DNA from: Oceanicoccus sagamiensis
Lineage (GTDB): Bacteria; Pseudomonadota; Gammaproteobacteria; Pseudomonadales; Dasaniaceae
NCBI RefSeq assembly: GCF_002117105.1
Contig: NZ_CP019343.1
Coordinates: forward strand, 3,162,001 to 3,226,000
DNA: 64,000 bases
Reading direction: 5' to 3'
A model generated the notes under the pieces. It was not told the origin of the DNA, ran no database searches, and worked only from the letters and a program-made list of their open reading frames with translations. Positions 53,894 to 61,899 of the stretch are shown one piece after another. Position numbers and translations under genes: made by a program. Within the stretch, counting starts at the first letter, position 1; each line of letters opens with the position of its first letter.

Positions 53894-55189
53894 ATGAGTG
53901 ATCCAACCAGCGTCGGTTACAAACCCAGCAAATCCCATACTATTTTGGGTTTTTTGATGGTGCTTAATGTGCTTAATATGGTAGATAGAAACCTGTTAAG
54001 TAGTTTTGGCCCGCAAGTGGTTGAAGACCTACAGCTGACCGATAGTGAATTTGGTTTGCTGACCGGTTTAATTTTTGTCTTTTTCTATGCAGTGATGGGG
54101 CTGTTTATGGGGGTCTTAACAGACCGTGTACATCGCCCCCGTTTGATTGCTGCTGGCTTGTTGTTATGGAGTGTACTGACTGCCTATTCCGGCATCGCTA
54201 AAAACTTTTTTCAAATTGCCATGGCCCGTTTATTTATTGGTGCGGGTGAGTCCAGTTTAACCCCCGGTTCAGTCTCAATGCTTTCTGATCTCTATCCCCA
54301 GAATAAACGGGGTATGGCATTGGGTATCTATTATTTAGGTATTCCTTTGGGAGCCGGTGGTAGCTTTATTGTGGCGGGTATCCTCGGCCCAATACTCGGT
54401 TGGCGCAACTGCTTCCTACTGCTAGGTGCTCTTGGTGTGCTACTGGCTATCCCGCTGTTTTTTATGCGTGACCCCAAACGAGGCGGCTTGGATCAGCCAG
54501 CTGATACAGCACCAGCCGATAATCAGGCAGCACTAAAGAAAAACAGTTTCTCTGATGTGATGAGAAGTTTACGGGCTAACCCGGCATTAATGTTGACCAT
54601 TGCCGGCGCTGTATTTTTACATATACCGGTTGGGGCAGGGCAGTTTGCCATGCTTTGGCTGGTACGTGAACGTGGCTTTGATGCGGCTGAAATTGCTACC
54701 GTTTACGGCGGTTTATTTATTATCTTCGGCACCATAGGGACGTTATTTGGTGGTATTGCCAGTGACTGGTTCCAAGCCCGATTTAACGGCGGCCGTATCC
54801 GTTTTCTCGCCTATTTGATGCTGGTGATTACGCCCTTTACGATCGGCTATCGTTTTGCGGAGAGTGACTCGATTATTTTCTATATGGGTATGAGTGCGGG
54901 CTTCTTATTTATGTCGTCGTTCTATGGCCCTGCTTTTTCCACGGCCCAGGATTTATCCCCAGTGGCTATGCGCGGCACTGTAGCGGGCCTATTACTGGTG
55001 GCCTGTAATTTAGTGGGTATTGGTTGCGGTGCAGTACTAACCGGTTTTGTGAGTGAATTTATGCAGGCATCGGGCAGTGAACAGCCATTAACCTGGGCCT
55101 TAATTACCGCTGATATTTGTTCGGTATTGACGATTCCGTGTTTTGTTTGGGCTTCGATGTATATTTCCAAAAAGGGCGTTACTGCTTAA
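53894..55189 (+). CDS. MFS transporter, spinster-like
   Basis: A 431-residue major facilitator with 12 predicted membrane helices. NMVDRNLLSSFGPQVVEDLQLTDSEFGLLTGLIFVFFY and GVLTDRVHRPRLIAAGLLLWS in the first half correspond to the MFS motif-A loop; IGAGESSLTPGSVSMLSDLYPQNKRGMALG is typical of spinster-like and aromatic acid transporters. It imports or exports a small organic molecule, perhaps the substrate or a product of the enzymes upstream. It is the last gene of the operon and is followed immediately by a large palindromic repeat. Confidence 0.9.
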   Translation: MSDPTSVGYKPSKSHTILGFLMVLNVLNMVDRNLLSSFGPQVVEDLQLTDSEFGLLTGLIFVFFYAVMGLFMGVLTDRVHRPRLIAAGLLLWSVLTAYSGIAKNFFQIAMARLFIGAGESSLTPGSVSMLSDLYPQNKRGMALGIYYLGIPLGAGGSFIVAGILGPILGWRNCFLLLGALGVLLAIPLFFMRDPKRGGLDQPADTAPADNQAALKKNSFSDVMRSLRANPALMLTIAGAVFLHIPVGAGQFAMLWLVRERGFDAAEIATVYGGLFIIFGTIGTLFGGIASDWFQARFNGGRIRFLAYLMLVITPFTIGYRFAESDSIIFYMGMSAGFLFMSSFYGPAFSTAQDLSPVAMRGTVAGLLLVACNLVGIGCGAVLTGFVSEFMQASGSEQPLTWALITADICSVLTIPCFVWASMYISKKGVTA

Positions 55190-55191
55190 AT

Positions 55192-55261
55192 CGTAGGGTG
55201 GATTATAATCCACCAGAAAGAGCTCTGAGCATAAAAGTGGTGGATTATAATCCACCCTACG
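55192..55261. repeat. Dispersed intergenic palindrome pair, locus 3 (inverted copies)
   Basis: Two identical copies of the palindrome core (55197-55214 and 55239-55256) in opposite orientation, flanked by CGTAG and CTACG. The whole can fold as one 23-base-pair stem, or as two small hairpins. It lies between the convergent MFS and DUF2721 genes, a natural place for a two-way terminator. Confidence 0.88.
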
Positions 55262-55274
55262 CCAAGCGAAGGCA

Positions 55275-55748
55275 TTACTCTTTCAGAATGTCATCCACCG
55301 CGATTTCCATGCCCATCTGCATACTCTGTGTTGCCCGGGTGACTTCTCTGAGAAAGTAAATTAGCGCCATTATCAAAGCCAGCATGGCGGAGATAAATAA
55401 GAAGGCAATCACCAGTGAAAGACTGGCATGTAATAAGCCCCCAAGGAAGAGCGTAACCACCACTAAACAAATCAATAGAGCGCTGATGGTACAGAGGCGG
55501 ATGGCTTTATTGATCATACCAATCCGTCGCCATAGCGATGCCAGTTCATTTTGCAGAAATTCGTTTTGTTCGCCGGTGGTCGTAGCAAGTCTTCGCTCTA
55601 AAATTCTGGCTCGATCAGTAATACGGCCTAAGCGGTTGGACAGCACACCTAGAAAGGCGGCAATACCGGTTAGCAAAAAAACCGGCGCTACTGCCAGTTG
55701 CACGGTTTGCCCTATATTGCCCAAAATATCGATGGTGATTGTTTCCAA
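55275..55748 (-). CDS. DUF2721 family membrane protein
   Basis: A 157-residue membrane protein with three hydrophobic segments (about residues 12-34, 84-108 and 112-132). The LAVAPVFLLTGIAAFLGVLSNRLGRITDRARILE segment and the following amphipathic helix are characteristic of DUF2721, a family of small inner-membrane proteins without known function. It is convergent with the MFS gene and divergent from the HAD phosphatase gene 73 bases away. Confidence 0.85.
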   Translation of the reverse strand: METITIDILGNIGQTVQLAVAPVFLLTGIAAFLGVLSNRLGRITDRARILERRLATTTGEQNEFLQNELASLWRRIGMINKAIRLCTISALLICLVVVTLFLGGLLHASLSLVIAFLFISAMLALIMALIYFLREVTRATQSMQMGMEIAVDDILKE

Positions 55749-55821
55749 TGGTCTGCCTTTAGTATGCTGTTAGACTTAAATCCTATCACTGATAACGATA
55801 AATCACACCTGAGACACTTTC

Positions 55822-56418
55822 ATGACACAAGTAAGTATCAATACCTCGACCATTACGGGGGTTGTCTTTGATATGGATGGGACGCTGGTCGACTCTAAAC
55901 TGGATTTTGATGCTATGCGGGAAGAGTTGGGTTTCCCCGAAGGCCAGCCTATTCTGGAGCATCTAGACACACTGTCAGATCCGCTTCTTATCGATAATGC
56001 CCACCGTATTATTCGACAGCATGAAATGGCGGGGGCTAAAGCCGCGAGCTGGATGCCCGGTGCTGAAGCCTTTGTTCATCATCTGAAGGCCCTCAATATC
56101 CCCATGGCAATCTTGACCCGCAATATGCGGGAGGCGACAGCCCTGACGCTGGCGTCTCTGGCCATTCCCATTGAGGCCGTATTAACCCGCGAAGACTGCT
56201 TACCCAAACCCCATCCACAGGGCTTATTGATGCTTGCCGAGCGGTGGCAAATGCCCTGTGGCAATATGGTCTATATCGGTGATTACCTCTTTGATATTGA
56301 AGTTGCTGCTAACGCGAATATGCGCTCCTGTTTATATCTTAATGAACATAATCGCCATTATGCTGATACTGCTGACTGGGTGATTGAGCATTTTGACCAA
56401 CTAACAGCAGCTTTTTAA
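55822..56418 (+). CDS. HAD-family hydrolase, phosphoglycolate-phosphatase-like
   Basis: A 198-residue haloacid dehalogenase-type phosphatase: GVVFDMDGTLVDSKLDF (motif I with the nucleophilic Asp), ILTRNMREAT (motif II), LPKPHPQGLLM (motif III Lys) and VYIGDYLFDIEVAANA (motif IV). The helical cap is inserted after motif I. The phosphorylated substrate is not determinable; phosphoglycolate or beta-phosphoglucomutase-like roles are typical. No operon partner is close. Confidence 0.88.
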   Translation: MTQVSINTSTITGVVFDMDGTLVDSKLDFDAMREELGFPEGQPILEHLDTLSDPLLIDNAHRIIRQHEMAGAKAASWMPGAEAFVHHLKALNIPMAILTRNMREATALTLASLAIPIEAVLTREDCLPKPHPQGLLMLAERWQMPCGNMVYIGDYLFDIEVAANANMRSCLYLNEHNRHYADTADWVIEHFDQLTAAF

Positions 56419-56525
56419 ACCTCTGCCATACTCGCGAATCTATCCTGCAGTCCACGCCTGTGTGCATTGCTGTCTGGTTCAATAGCCTAGAATAAGGCCA
56501 GCTTTAAGCCAATAAGACAGAGTAG

Positions 56526-56543
56526 GGTGGATTAAAATCCACC
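56526..56543. repeat. Dispersed intergenic palindrome, locus 4 (single copy)
   Basis: A single copy, GTAGGGTGGATTAAAATCCACC (core GGTGGATTAAAATCCACC), within the 288-base gap after the HAD gene. The central TATA is AAA-changed but the arms are intact. Following CTTGCGGG is like the end of locus 2. The rest of the gap holds the trhO promoter region and no gene. Confidence 0.75.
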
Positions 56544-56706
56544 TTGCGGGCTATGTGCCCTGGACAGCGATGGGACTGTCTGGGAATGATGGTGATCTGG
56601 GTCAAAAGTGCCATCAATTAAGCAGGACATCGGCCTATATATTTCCTATAATCCTTGCCGAAATTAACGCACCGGATTTACGTTCCGGCTAGCTGAGGAA
56701 AAGACC

Positions 56707-57705
56707 ATGTCTACTGACACCTATATTGTGTGTGCTATGTATAAGTTCGTCCGTCTGGACAACTATGAAGCACTGCGCGATCCCCTGTTAAATACCATGA
56801 AGCAGCTTAATATCTGCGGCACCTTGCTACTGGCCAGTGAGGGCATTAATGGCACTGTTGCTGGTTCTCGCGAGGGAATCGACCAGTTATTACTATGGTT
56901 GCGCCGGCAGCCAGAGCTGAGTGATATTGATTGCAAAGAATCCACGACGACTCAGCGCCCATTTTTGCGCACCAAAGTTAAATTAAAGAAAGAAATAGTG
57001 ACAATGGGCGTCGAGGGGATTAACCCCAAAGAAGTCGTTGGCACCTATGTAGAACCCAAAGAGTGGAATCAGTTGATCAGCGACCCGGATGTTTTACTGG
57101 TCGATACCCGCAATGATTACGAAGTGCAGGTGGGTACCTTTAAAAACGCGATTAACCCCAATACCGAAACGTTTCGCGAATTCCCCCAATATGTCAAAGA
57201 TAACCTTGATCCGGCGAAGCATAAAAAAGTCGCGATGTTTTGTACTGGTGGTATCCGCTGCGAAAAATCGACCGCTTATTTAAAAGAGCAGGGCTTTGAT
57301 GAGGTTTATCACCTTAAAGGTGGCGTTTTAAAATATCTGGAAGAAGTCCCAGAGGAACATACCCTGTGGGATGGCGAGTGTTTTGTCTTTGATGATCGCG
57401 TCACCGTAAATCATCAATTAGAGAAGGGTAATTATGACCAGTGCCATGCCTGCCGTTTACCCATTACAGACAATGATAAACTTAGCGAAAAATACCAACA
57501 GGGTGTTAGCTGTCCTTCCTGCTATGACAAGTTGAGTGAACAGCAGCGCCAGCGTTTTAGCGAACGTGAAAAGCAAATGCGCTTAGCCAGCCAGCGTGGC
57601 GAAAGCCATATGGGCTCTGAGGTTGTCGATCAACTGCATAAAAAGCGCGAAGTGAAAGCTGAGCAGCTTGAGAAGCAGCGGAAAAATAGTCAGCCCTCAA
57701 AATAA
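56707..57705 (+). CDS. trhO: tRNA uridine(34) hydroxylase
   Basis: Forms 5-hydroxyuridine at wobble position 34 of tRNA with O2. 332 residues with an N-terminal acylphosphatase-like part ([27 protein letters not shown]) and a rhodanese domain with the active-site loop [18 protein letters not shown]-terminal Cys pair region, CHACRLPI and CPSCYDK, resembles a zinc site. It has the YceA/TrhO arrangement. The preceding gap contains a palindrome repeat; the 3' end is followed by a hairpin that spans the next gene's start. Confidence 0.93.
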   Translation: MSTDTYIVCAMYKFVRLDNYEALRDPLLNTMKQLNICGTLLLASEGINGTVAGSREGIDQLLLWLRRQPELSDIDCKESTTTQRPFLRTKVKLKKEIVTMGVEGINPKEVVGTYVEPKEWNQLISDPDVLLVDTRNDYEVQVGTFKNAINPNTETFREFPQYVKDNLDPAKHKKVAMFCTGGIRCEKSTAYLKEQGFDEVYHLKGGVLKYLEEVPEEHTLWDGECFVFDDRVTVNHQLEKGNYDQCHACRLPITDNDKLSEKYQQGVSCPSCYDKLSEQQRQRFSEREKQMRLASQRGESHMGSEVVDQLHKKREVKAEQLEKQRKNSQPSK

Positions 57706-57721
57706 TCTTGATTGATTAATT

Positions 57722-57782
57722 CACCCAGACCGATTAGATTGTCCGCTTTGTTATAGAATAAAACGATAAGGCGGTCTGGGTG
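57722..57782 (+). promoter_or_regulatory. Inverted repeat enclosing the mipA ribosome site and start codon
   Basis: CACCCAGACCG (57722-57732) and CGGTCTGGGTG (57772-57782) are perfect 11-base arms, 39 bases apart. The right arm contains the GTG start (57780-57782) and part of AAGGCGG at 57767-57773. In mRNA this stem would hide the start codon, so it could lower translation until the structure opens. It may instead be a coincidence or an operator. Confidence 0.45.
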
Positions 57783-58580
57783 CGAATAATAATAACGTTG
57801 TGGTTGTTGCTTCTGTCTGTTGCGGTAGTGGCTGAAGAGCAACCCAAGTGGGAGGCTGGCATTGGTGCTGCGGGTCTCTACCATCCCCATTATCTGGGTG
57901 CTGACCAGGAAAAAGGCTATCTATTGCCGCTGCCGTATTTTACTTACCGTGGTGAAATGATCCGCGCCGATCGTGGCGGCCTCCGGGGTTTTATCTACGA
58001 CAGTGAAAAGTTGGACCTTAATCTTAGTGTTAGTGGCTCACTACCAGTCAATAGTGAAGATAACGATGCCCGTGAAGGGATGGATGACCTCGATATCATG
58101 CTGGAGGTTGGCCCAACGCTGCAGTACCTAATCCATAAAGATGACAACCACCGTTTGCGGGCGGATTTTCCTGTGCGCGGTGGTTTTACCTTTGGTGATG
58201 ATATCGCCAGACATCAGGGCTGGACCTCCAATCCACGTATGCACTATGAGCGCTTTTATGGCCCTTGGACGATAACCTCAACATTGGGCCCAGTCTTTAG
58301 TGATCGCCGCTACCATGGCTATGTCTATAATGTTGAACAGGCGTTTGTTACCGAAGACCGCGCCTTTTATAAAGCTAAATCCGGTTATACCGCAGGGCGA
58401 TTTTCCCTGTCACTCAAGCGCCGTATTGGAGATTACTTTATTGGCGGAAAAGTCAGTTACTATAATCTTGATGGTGCCGCTAATGAAGATAGCCCCCTGG
58501 TTAAAAAGAATGAGTATTTTGGCTTTAGCCTGATCTTTGCCTGGGTATTTAGTGAATCTAATGAAATGGTGGCTGACTAG
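57780..58580 (+). CDS. MipA/OmpV family outer-membrane protein
   Basis: A 266-residue beta-barrel protein. A signal peptide (IIITLWLLLLSVAVVA) is followed by WEAGIGAAGLYHPHYLGADQEKGYLLPLPYFTYRGEMIRADRGGLRG, the MipA/OmpV N-terminal block. Further strands end in FGFSLIFAWVFS. MipA is a scaffold between a murein synthase and transglycosylase in E. coli; OmpV is a related porin-like protein. Here neither function is supported beyond the family. The GTG start (57780) is the only start that gives a complete signal peptide and lies inside a hairpin. Confidence 0.85.
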   Translation: MRIIITLWLLLLSVAVVAEEQPKWEAGIGAAGLYHPHYLGADQEKGYLLPLPYFTYRGEMIRADRGGLRGFIYDSEKLDLNLSVSGSLPVNSEDNDAREGMDDLDIMLEVGPTLQYLIHKDDNHRLRADFPVRGGFTFGDDIARHQGWTSNPRMHYERFYGPWTITSTLGPVFSDRRYHGYVYNVEQAFVTEDRAFYKAKSGYTAGRFSLSLKRRIGDYFIGGKVSYYNLDGAANEDSPLVKKNEYFGFSLIFAWVFSESNEMVAD

Positions 58581-58918
58581 GGCGATCTCTCGCCTGATTA
58601 CTCAGTCGCTCTATTGGCTAACTTTAGCCCCCTTCGTAACGCCAACTTTTACCGACAAGCATTGCTTGGTTTGATTCTTTGAACTTGTTTTTTTTAACGT
58701 TGTTCAAATAAATTGAGCGGTGTAACATCTGGCTGATTGACTGCTTTTTTCAGGTTTATCATGTCAGCGGTAAGGGATTGACGGAAAACTATTCGTGGTA
58801 AATAAGTGATAATGGATGGTGTAAATTCAGTCCATATTTTCTGTAGTGCTTTATTCCCTTTTTTAATGATTATCCTGATAGGTATTTGCTGGTTTTTTTA
58901 CCAAAACGAGAGGTGATT
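58581..58918. other. 338-base gap before the P450 gene
   Basis: No gene or RNA is evident. It contains a small inverted repeat, TTTGAAC (58678-58684) with GTTCAAA (58702-58708), around a T-rich loop. The last 100 bases are A/T-rich and probably hold the P450 promoter. Confidence 0.5.
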
Positions 58919-60142
58919 GTGAAAGATAGAGTAGACACAGGTGGCGCCGAATATAAAATTAATCTGTTAGCACCGTTTATGCATGTCGATCCCTATCCAA
59001 CCTACAAAAAATTACGGCAATACCACTCGATTTGCCCCTTGGAGCAGGAGGGAATGTTAGCAATTAGTCGTTACGATGATATTGTTTCTATCCTTAAGCA
59101 ACCGGATATTTTTTCTTCAACTGATTTGGCTGCTGCCTTTGAAACTGAGTGGATGCCCGAGGCTGCCAATCCGGAAGAATATATTCTGGCTTTAGAAGAT
59201 AAGCCGGAACACACCTACCATAGAAGGCTGGTTAGCAAGGACTTTGCTTATACTGCAGTTGCCGCTGAAAGGGCTGCAATGTACCGAGTGGCCGAAAAAG
59301 CCGTGGCGGCCTTAAAGAGTCATCACTCGCTGGATTTTTTTGATGGGGTCGCCTGTCCCTATGCAGAGCAAATCATTAATCATTTCTTTGGTGTCGATCC
59401 TGAAGACCAGTTTGCCAACTTAAGGGACTGGCGGCAGCTGGTAGAGATGCCGCCCAGCGAGCCTGACCCGGCCTGTCTGAAAAAAATTGAACAGTATAGC
59501 GAGGAAGGTACTGCCTATTTTAAGCAGCTTATTTTATCGCGTCATAATAAGCCTGTCGGCGATTTTGTTAGCCGTTTGTTGGGTGCAGACCCCGGCGACA
59601 AAGTATTAACGACTGCCCAGAAAGCGGCGTTGATTGAGCTGATTTTTAGTGCAGGCCTGATGCCTGTGGCCCAGTTATTAAGTCATGCTATATTGCGTCT
59701 ATCGCAGGAGCCATTATTGGTTGATCAACTCAAAAAAAGCCCGGAAAATATAACCTTGTTTACTGATGAATTGCTTCGCTATGATTCGCCCACTCATATC
59801 TTGCCTCGGCGAAATTTATTACCTGTGACAGTTTCTGGTGTACATATTCCAGAGAGTACCACGATTTATTTACTATTAGGCTCTGCAAATCGTGACCATG
59901 GGCATTTTGATTGTGCAGATACCTTTGATATATTCCGCCCAAATAATAATACGCATCTATCTCTGGGTTATGGTATGCACCGCTGTTTGGGCGAACGCTT
60001 ATTAAAGTCACAGGTAGCTATTTTTCTGGAGGTTTTACTGCATCGGTTTTCAGGCATTAGTTGTCCGCCGAGAGACCAGTTGAAGTGGTTTTATCAAATG
60101 ACCAGCTATTCATTCAGAAAGCTTCCAGTGATTTTTCACTAG
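58919..60142 (+). CDS. Cytochrome P450, atypical I-helix
   Basis: A haem monooxygenase fold of about 407 residues. The start is GTG 58919 with GAGAGG upstream; the longer frame from a TTG at 58886 adds an unlikely leader. The haem loop is LGYGMHRCLGERL with Cys356, where Leu replaces the usual Phe. The ExxR motif is ELLRYDSP. The I-helix reads FSAGLMPVAQLLSHA (residues 243-257) in place of the normal A/G-G-x-D/E-T, so both the acid and the Thr that deliver protons for O-O cleavage are missing. Overall it resembles bacterial class I P450s. It may be peroxide-driven or non-oxidative, or may use another residue. No ferredoxin or reductase gene is adjacent. Confidence 0.88.
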   Translation: MKDRVDTGGAEYKINLLAPFMHVDPYPTYKKLRQYHSICPLEQEGMLAISRYDDIVSILKQPDIFSSTDLAAAFETEWMPEAANPEEYILALEDKPEHTYHRRLVSKDFAYTAVAAERAAMYRVAEKAVAALKSHHSLDFFDGVACPYAEQIINHFFGVDPEDQFANLRDWRQLVEMPPSEPDPACLKKIEQYSEEGTAYFKQLILSRHNKPVGDFVSRLLGADPGDKVLTTAQKAALIELIFSAGLMPVAQLLSHAILRLSQEPLLVDQLKKSPENITLFTDELLRYDSPTHILPRRNLLPVTVSGVHIPESTTIYLLLGSANRDHGHFDCADTFDIFRPNNNTHLSLGYGMHRCLGERLLKSQVAIFLEVLLHRFSGISCPPRDQLKWFYQMTSYSFRKLPVIFH

Positions 60143-60189
60143 CGCGGGTTTTATTGGCTATTAGCAGCTTGGTCATCTCTTTGTATGGT

Positions 60190-60822
60190 TCACAATACAG
60201 GTTGGGCCCAGGCCAAATAGATGGCAAAGCCAGCAATGGTTGAGGCCGCTATTCGCTGCAAGTAACGACGGAATTTTTCCGATTGCAATAGTATTGCTCC
60301 CGCTCTATCGGCACAAAAGCAATACAGGGTATAAACACATAGAAAGGACAGCACCAGTACACCACCCAGTTGCAATGATTGGGACGTAATGCTCCCTTTG
60401 TCTATTTCAATAAAGGTGGGAATCAGGAATAAAAGAAATAGCGGGGTCATTGGTGTTGAGAAGTTAAGTGTTACGCCTTTGCGGAAAAGCGCGACTTTGC
60501 TGGTGAGTCCAGGCCCCTCCTGACTTGCCAGTGTGGTAGGTTGCATCAATATTTGCCAGGCTAAAAACAGCAAGTAGGTAACGCCAATAATTTTTAGTAG
60601 ATGAAAGACTGTCACCGATGCTTGAATGATCGCTGAGACGCCAAATGCCATTAATAGCACTTGAATCAGCAGAGCAGTGCCGGTTCCAGCCACAAAAGCC
60701 ATGCCTGACTTCCAGCCCTGAGTGCTTGAGTGAGTGATAACAATAACCATTTCAGCGCAAGGCATAAGGCAAAGGCTGCTATTAAGCATAAAAAAATGGA
60801 GTGCTGTTTCGACGCTGATCAT
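60190..60822 (-). CDS. LysE/RhtB family transporter
   Basis: A 210-residue inner-membrane exporter with about six hydrophobic helices. The family's first signature normally reads PGP near residue 20; here it is SLCLMPCAEMVIVITHSSTQGWKSG, a divergence at the core turn. AFVAGTGTALLIQVLLMAFGVSAII and FHLLKIIGVTYLLFLAWQIL are typical of RhtB/LysE. It probably exports an amino acid or derivative. It is convergent with the P450 gene and 280 bases from csrA, divergent from it. Confidence 0.82.
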   Translation of the reverse strand: MISVETALHFFMLNSSLCLMPCAEMVIVITHSSTQGWKSGMAFVAGTGTALLIQVLLMAFGVSAIIQASVTVFHLLKIIGVTYLLFLAWQILMQPTTLASQEGPGLTSKVALFRKGVTLNFSTPMTPLFLLFLIPTFIEIDKGSITSQSLQLGGVLVLSFLCVYTLYCFCADRAGAILLQSEKFRRYLQRIAASTIAGFAIYLAWAQPVL

Positions 60823-60992
60823 AAAGAACAGTCCCTGTCACTATAGTTGTGTCTATGTATTGGTATCCATGAGCCATAAAGTCTATTTTATCCGTGATTT
60901 TGTTCTATGTCCTGTCTTTATAAATCCCATTAATAGGGTTCCTGATCACATAGGGTTTATTCTCTTGTGGGTCTTTGCTGGTTAAAATGTTG

Positions 60993-61014
60993 ATACCTTA
61001 AATAGTAAAGGTAT
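60993..61014. promoter_or_regulatory. Small hairpin in the csrA leader region
   Basis: ATACCTT (60993-60999) and AAGGTAT (61008-61014) can pair around eight bases, 88 bases before the csrA start. Function unknown; the 280-base gap 60823-61102 has no gene otherwise. Confidence 0.35.
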
Positions 61015-61096
61015 TTACGGAGGGGGTCTTGAATGGTTCGAGTCTCCCTGATATTCACACTTCCTGCATCATTGTAGGTGTTTTATTAAGAGGGGA

Positions 61097-61105
61097 ACAG
61101 GGATG
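61097..61105 (+). promoter_or_regulatory. CsrA-binding motif over the csrA start codon
   Basis: ACAGGGATG agrees with the core ACARGGAUG of the CsrA/RsmA consensus and covers the ribosome-site GGG and the ATG at 61103. CsrA binding there would block ribosomes, giving autoregulation. Confidence 0.55.
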
Positions 61106-61303
61106 CTAATACTGACGAGAAGAATTGGTGAAACGGTTGTTATCAATGATAATGTAAGGCTTACTATTTTACAGGTTCAAGGTAATCAGGTACGGATGGG
61201 GATTGCTGCTCCCAGAGAGATAGAAATCCATCGTGAAGAGATCTATCAGCGAATTGTTCAGCAAAAGAAAAAGCGACATTCAGATAATCGGGGTAACCAA
61301 TAG
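61103..61303 (+). CDS. csrA: Carbon storage regulator
   Basis: A 66-residue RNA-binding protein that controls translation and stability of many mRNAs. [23 protein letters not shown] and [24 protein letters not shown] are the classic CsrA sequence, including Leu4, Arg44 region and the C-terminal helix. It acts as a dimer on GGA-loop RNAs and is usually opposed by small RNAs. It is convergent with the TapT gene (8 bases). The start region itself holds a CsrA-site match. Confidence 0.97.
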   Translation: MLILTRRIGETVVINDNVRLTILQVQGNQVRMGIAAPREIEIHREEIYQRIVQQKKKRHSDNRGNQ

Positions 61304-61311
61304 CCAGGGGC

Positions 61312-61899
61312 TTAGCTGCCCGAATAGTTTTTTTGGTAGGTTTTATCACCCATCTGCATGATTTGTTGTGCAATCATCCAATCCATGGTGGTTAGTAGGG
61401 GTTGATACTTTTGAGTATCGCGTTCGAGTGCAGCTAATACACCGGCAATCGCTTCAACAGTGGATACTGCCGTGGGGTGTGGCTCTTTGCGTATTTTATA
61501 ACGCGATGCAGGTAGTACCATGCTAATTCGTGGCAATGCAGCCAGCCATGGTGACTCGTGTAACATGCGTCGGGTTTTTCGCCAGCTGCCATCTAAAAAT
61601 AATAATGGCTGGATTGTGCCTGGATCAATATCATTAACGGCCGTGCTGTTATCGCCGGGATAAACCAGTAGTGGTTGTATATTGGTCATCAATAATTCTA
61701 CGTCGCCCGGTTTTTTAGCAATAAGCGTTTGGCACTGCTTTAAGCTAAGTTGGGCAATACGGGCTGTCCCAATGGCATGCTTGGCTTCTTTTGGATGTTG
61801 AAGGATATACACCGGCCACTGATTATCGATCACTTCCAGAGTGTGGCAGTAGCACACGCTGGGTGGGCGTAAGCAGCGTTGGCAGGCAAGACGTGACAT
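61312..61899 (-). CDS. tapT: tRNA-uridine aminocarboxypropyltransferase (DTW domain)
   Basis: Adds the 3-amino-3-carboxypropyl group from SAM to U47 of tRNA. A 195-residue DTW-domain protein: an N-terminal zinc-like Cys set, CQRCLRPPSVCYC, then ILQHPKEAKHAIGTARIAQLSL, LFLDGSWRKTRRMLHESPWLAALPR (the DTW-family motif as DGSW) and RKEPHPTAVSTVEAIAGVL. It shares its ATG with the stop of the upstream cyclotransferase (TGATG overlap), so the two are coupled. Confidence 0.9.
   Translation of the reverse strand: MSRLACQRCLRPPSVCYCHTLEVIDNQWPVYILQHPKEAKHAIGTARIAQLSLKQCQTLIAKKPGDVELLMTNIQPLLVYPGDNSTAVNDIDPGTIQPLLFLDGSWRKTRRMLHESPWLAALPRISMVLPASRYKIRKEPHPTAVSTVEAIAGVLAALERDTQKYQPLLTTMDWMIAQQIMQMGDKTYQKNYSGS

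Noticed and set aside
55384-55773. 129-codon plus-strand frame opposite the DUF2721 gene
   Set aside because: The minus strand encodes a membrane protein of a known family; this frame is a basic, non-membrane shadow.
60823-61102. Possible small RNA before csrA
   Set aside because: There is a small hairpin but no clear promoter-terminator pair or repeated GGA stem-loops like those of CsrB-type RNAs.
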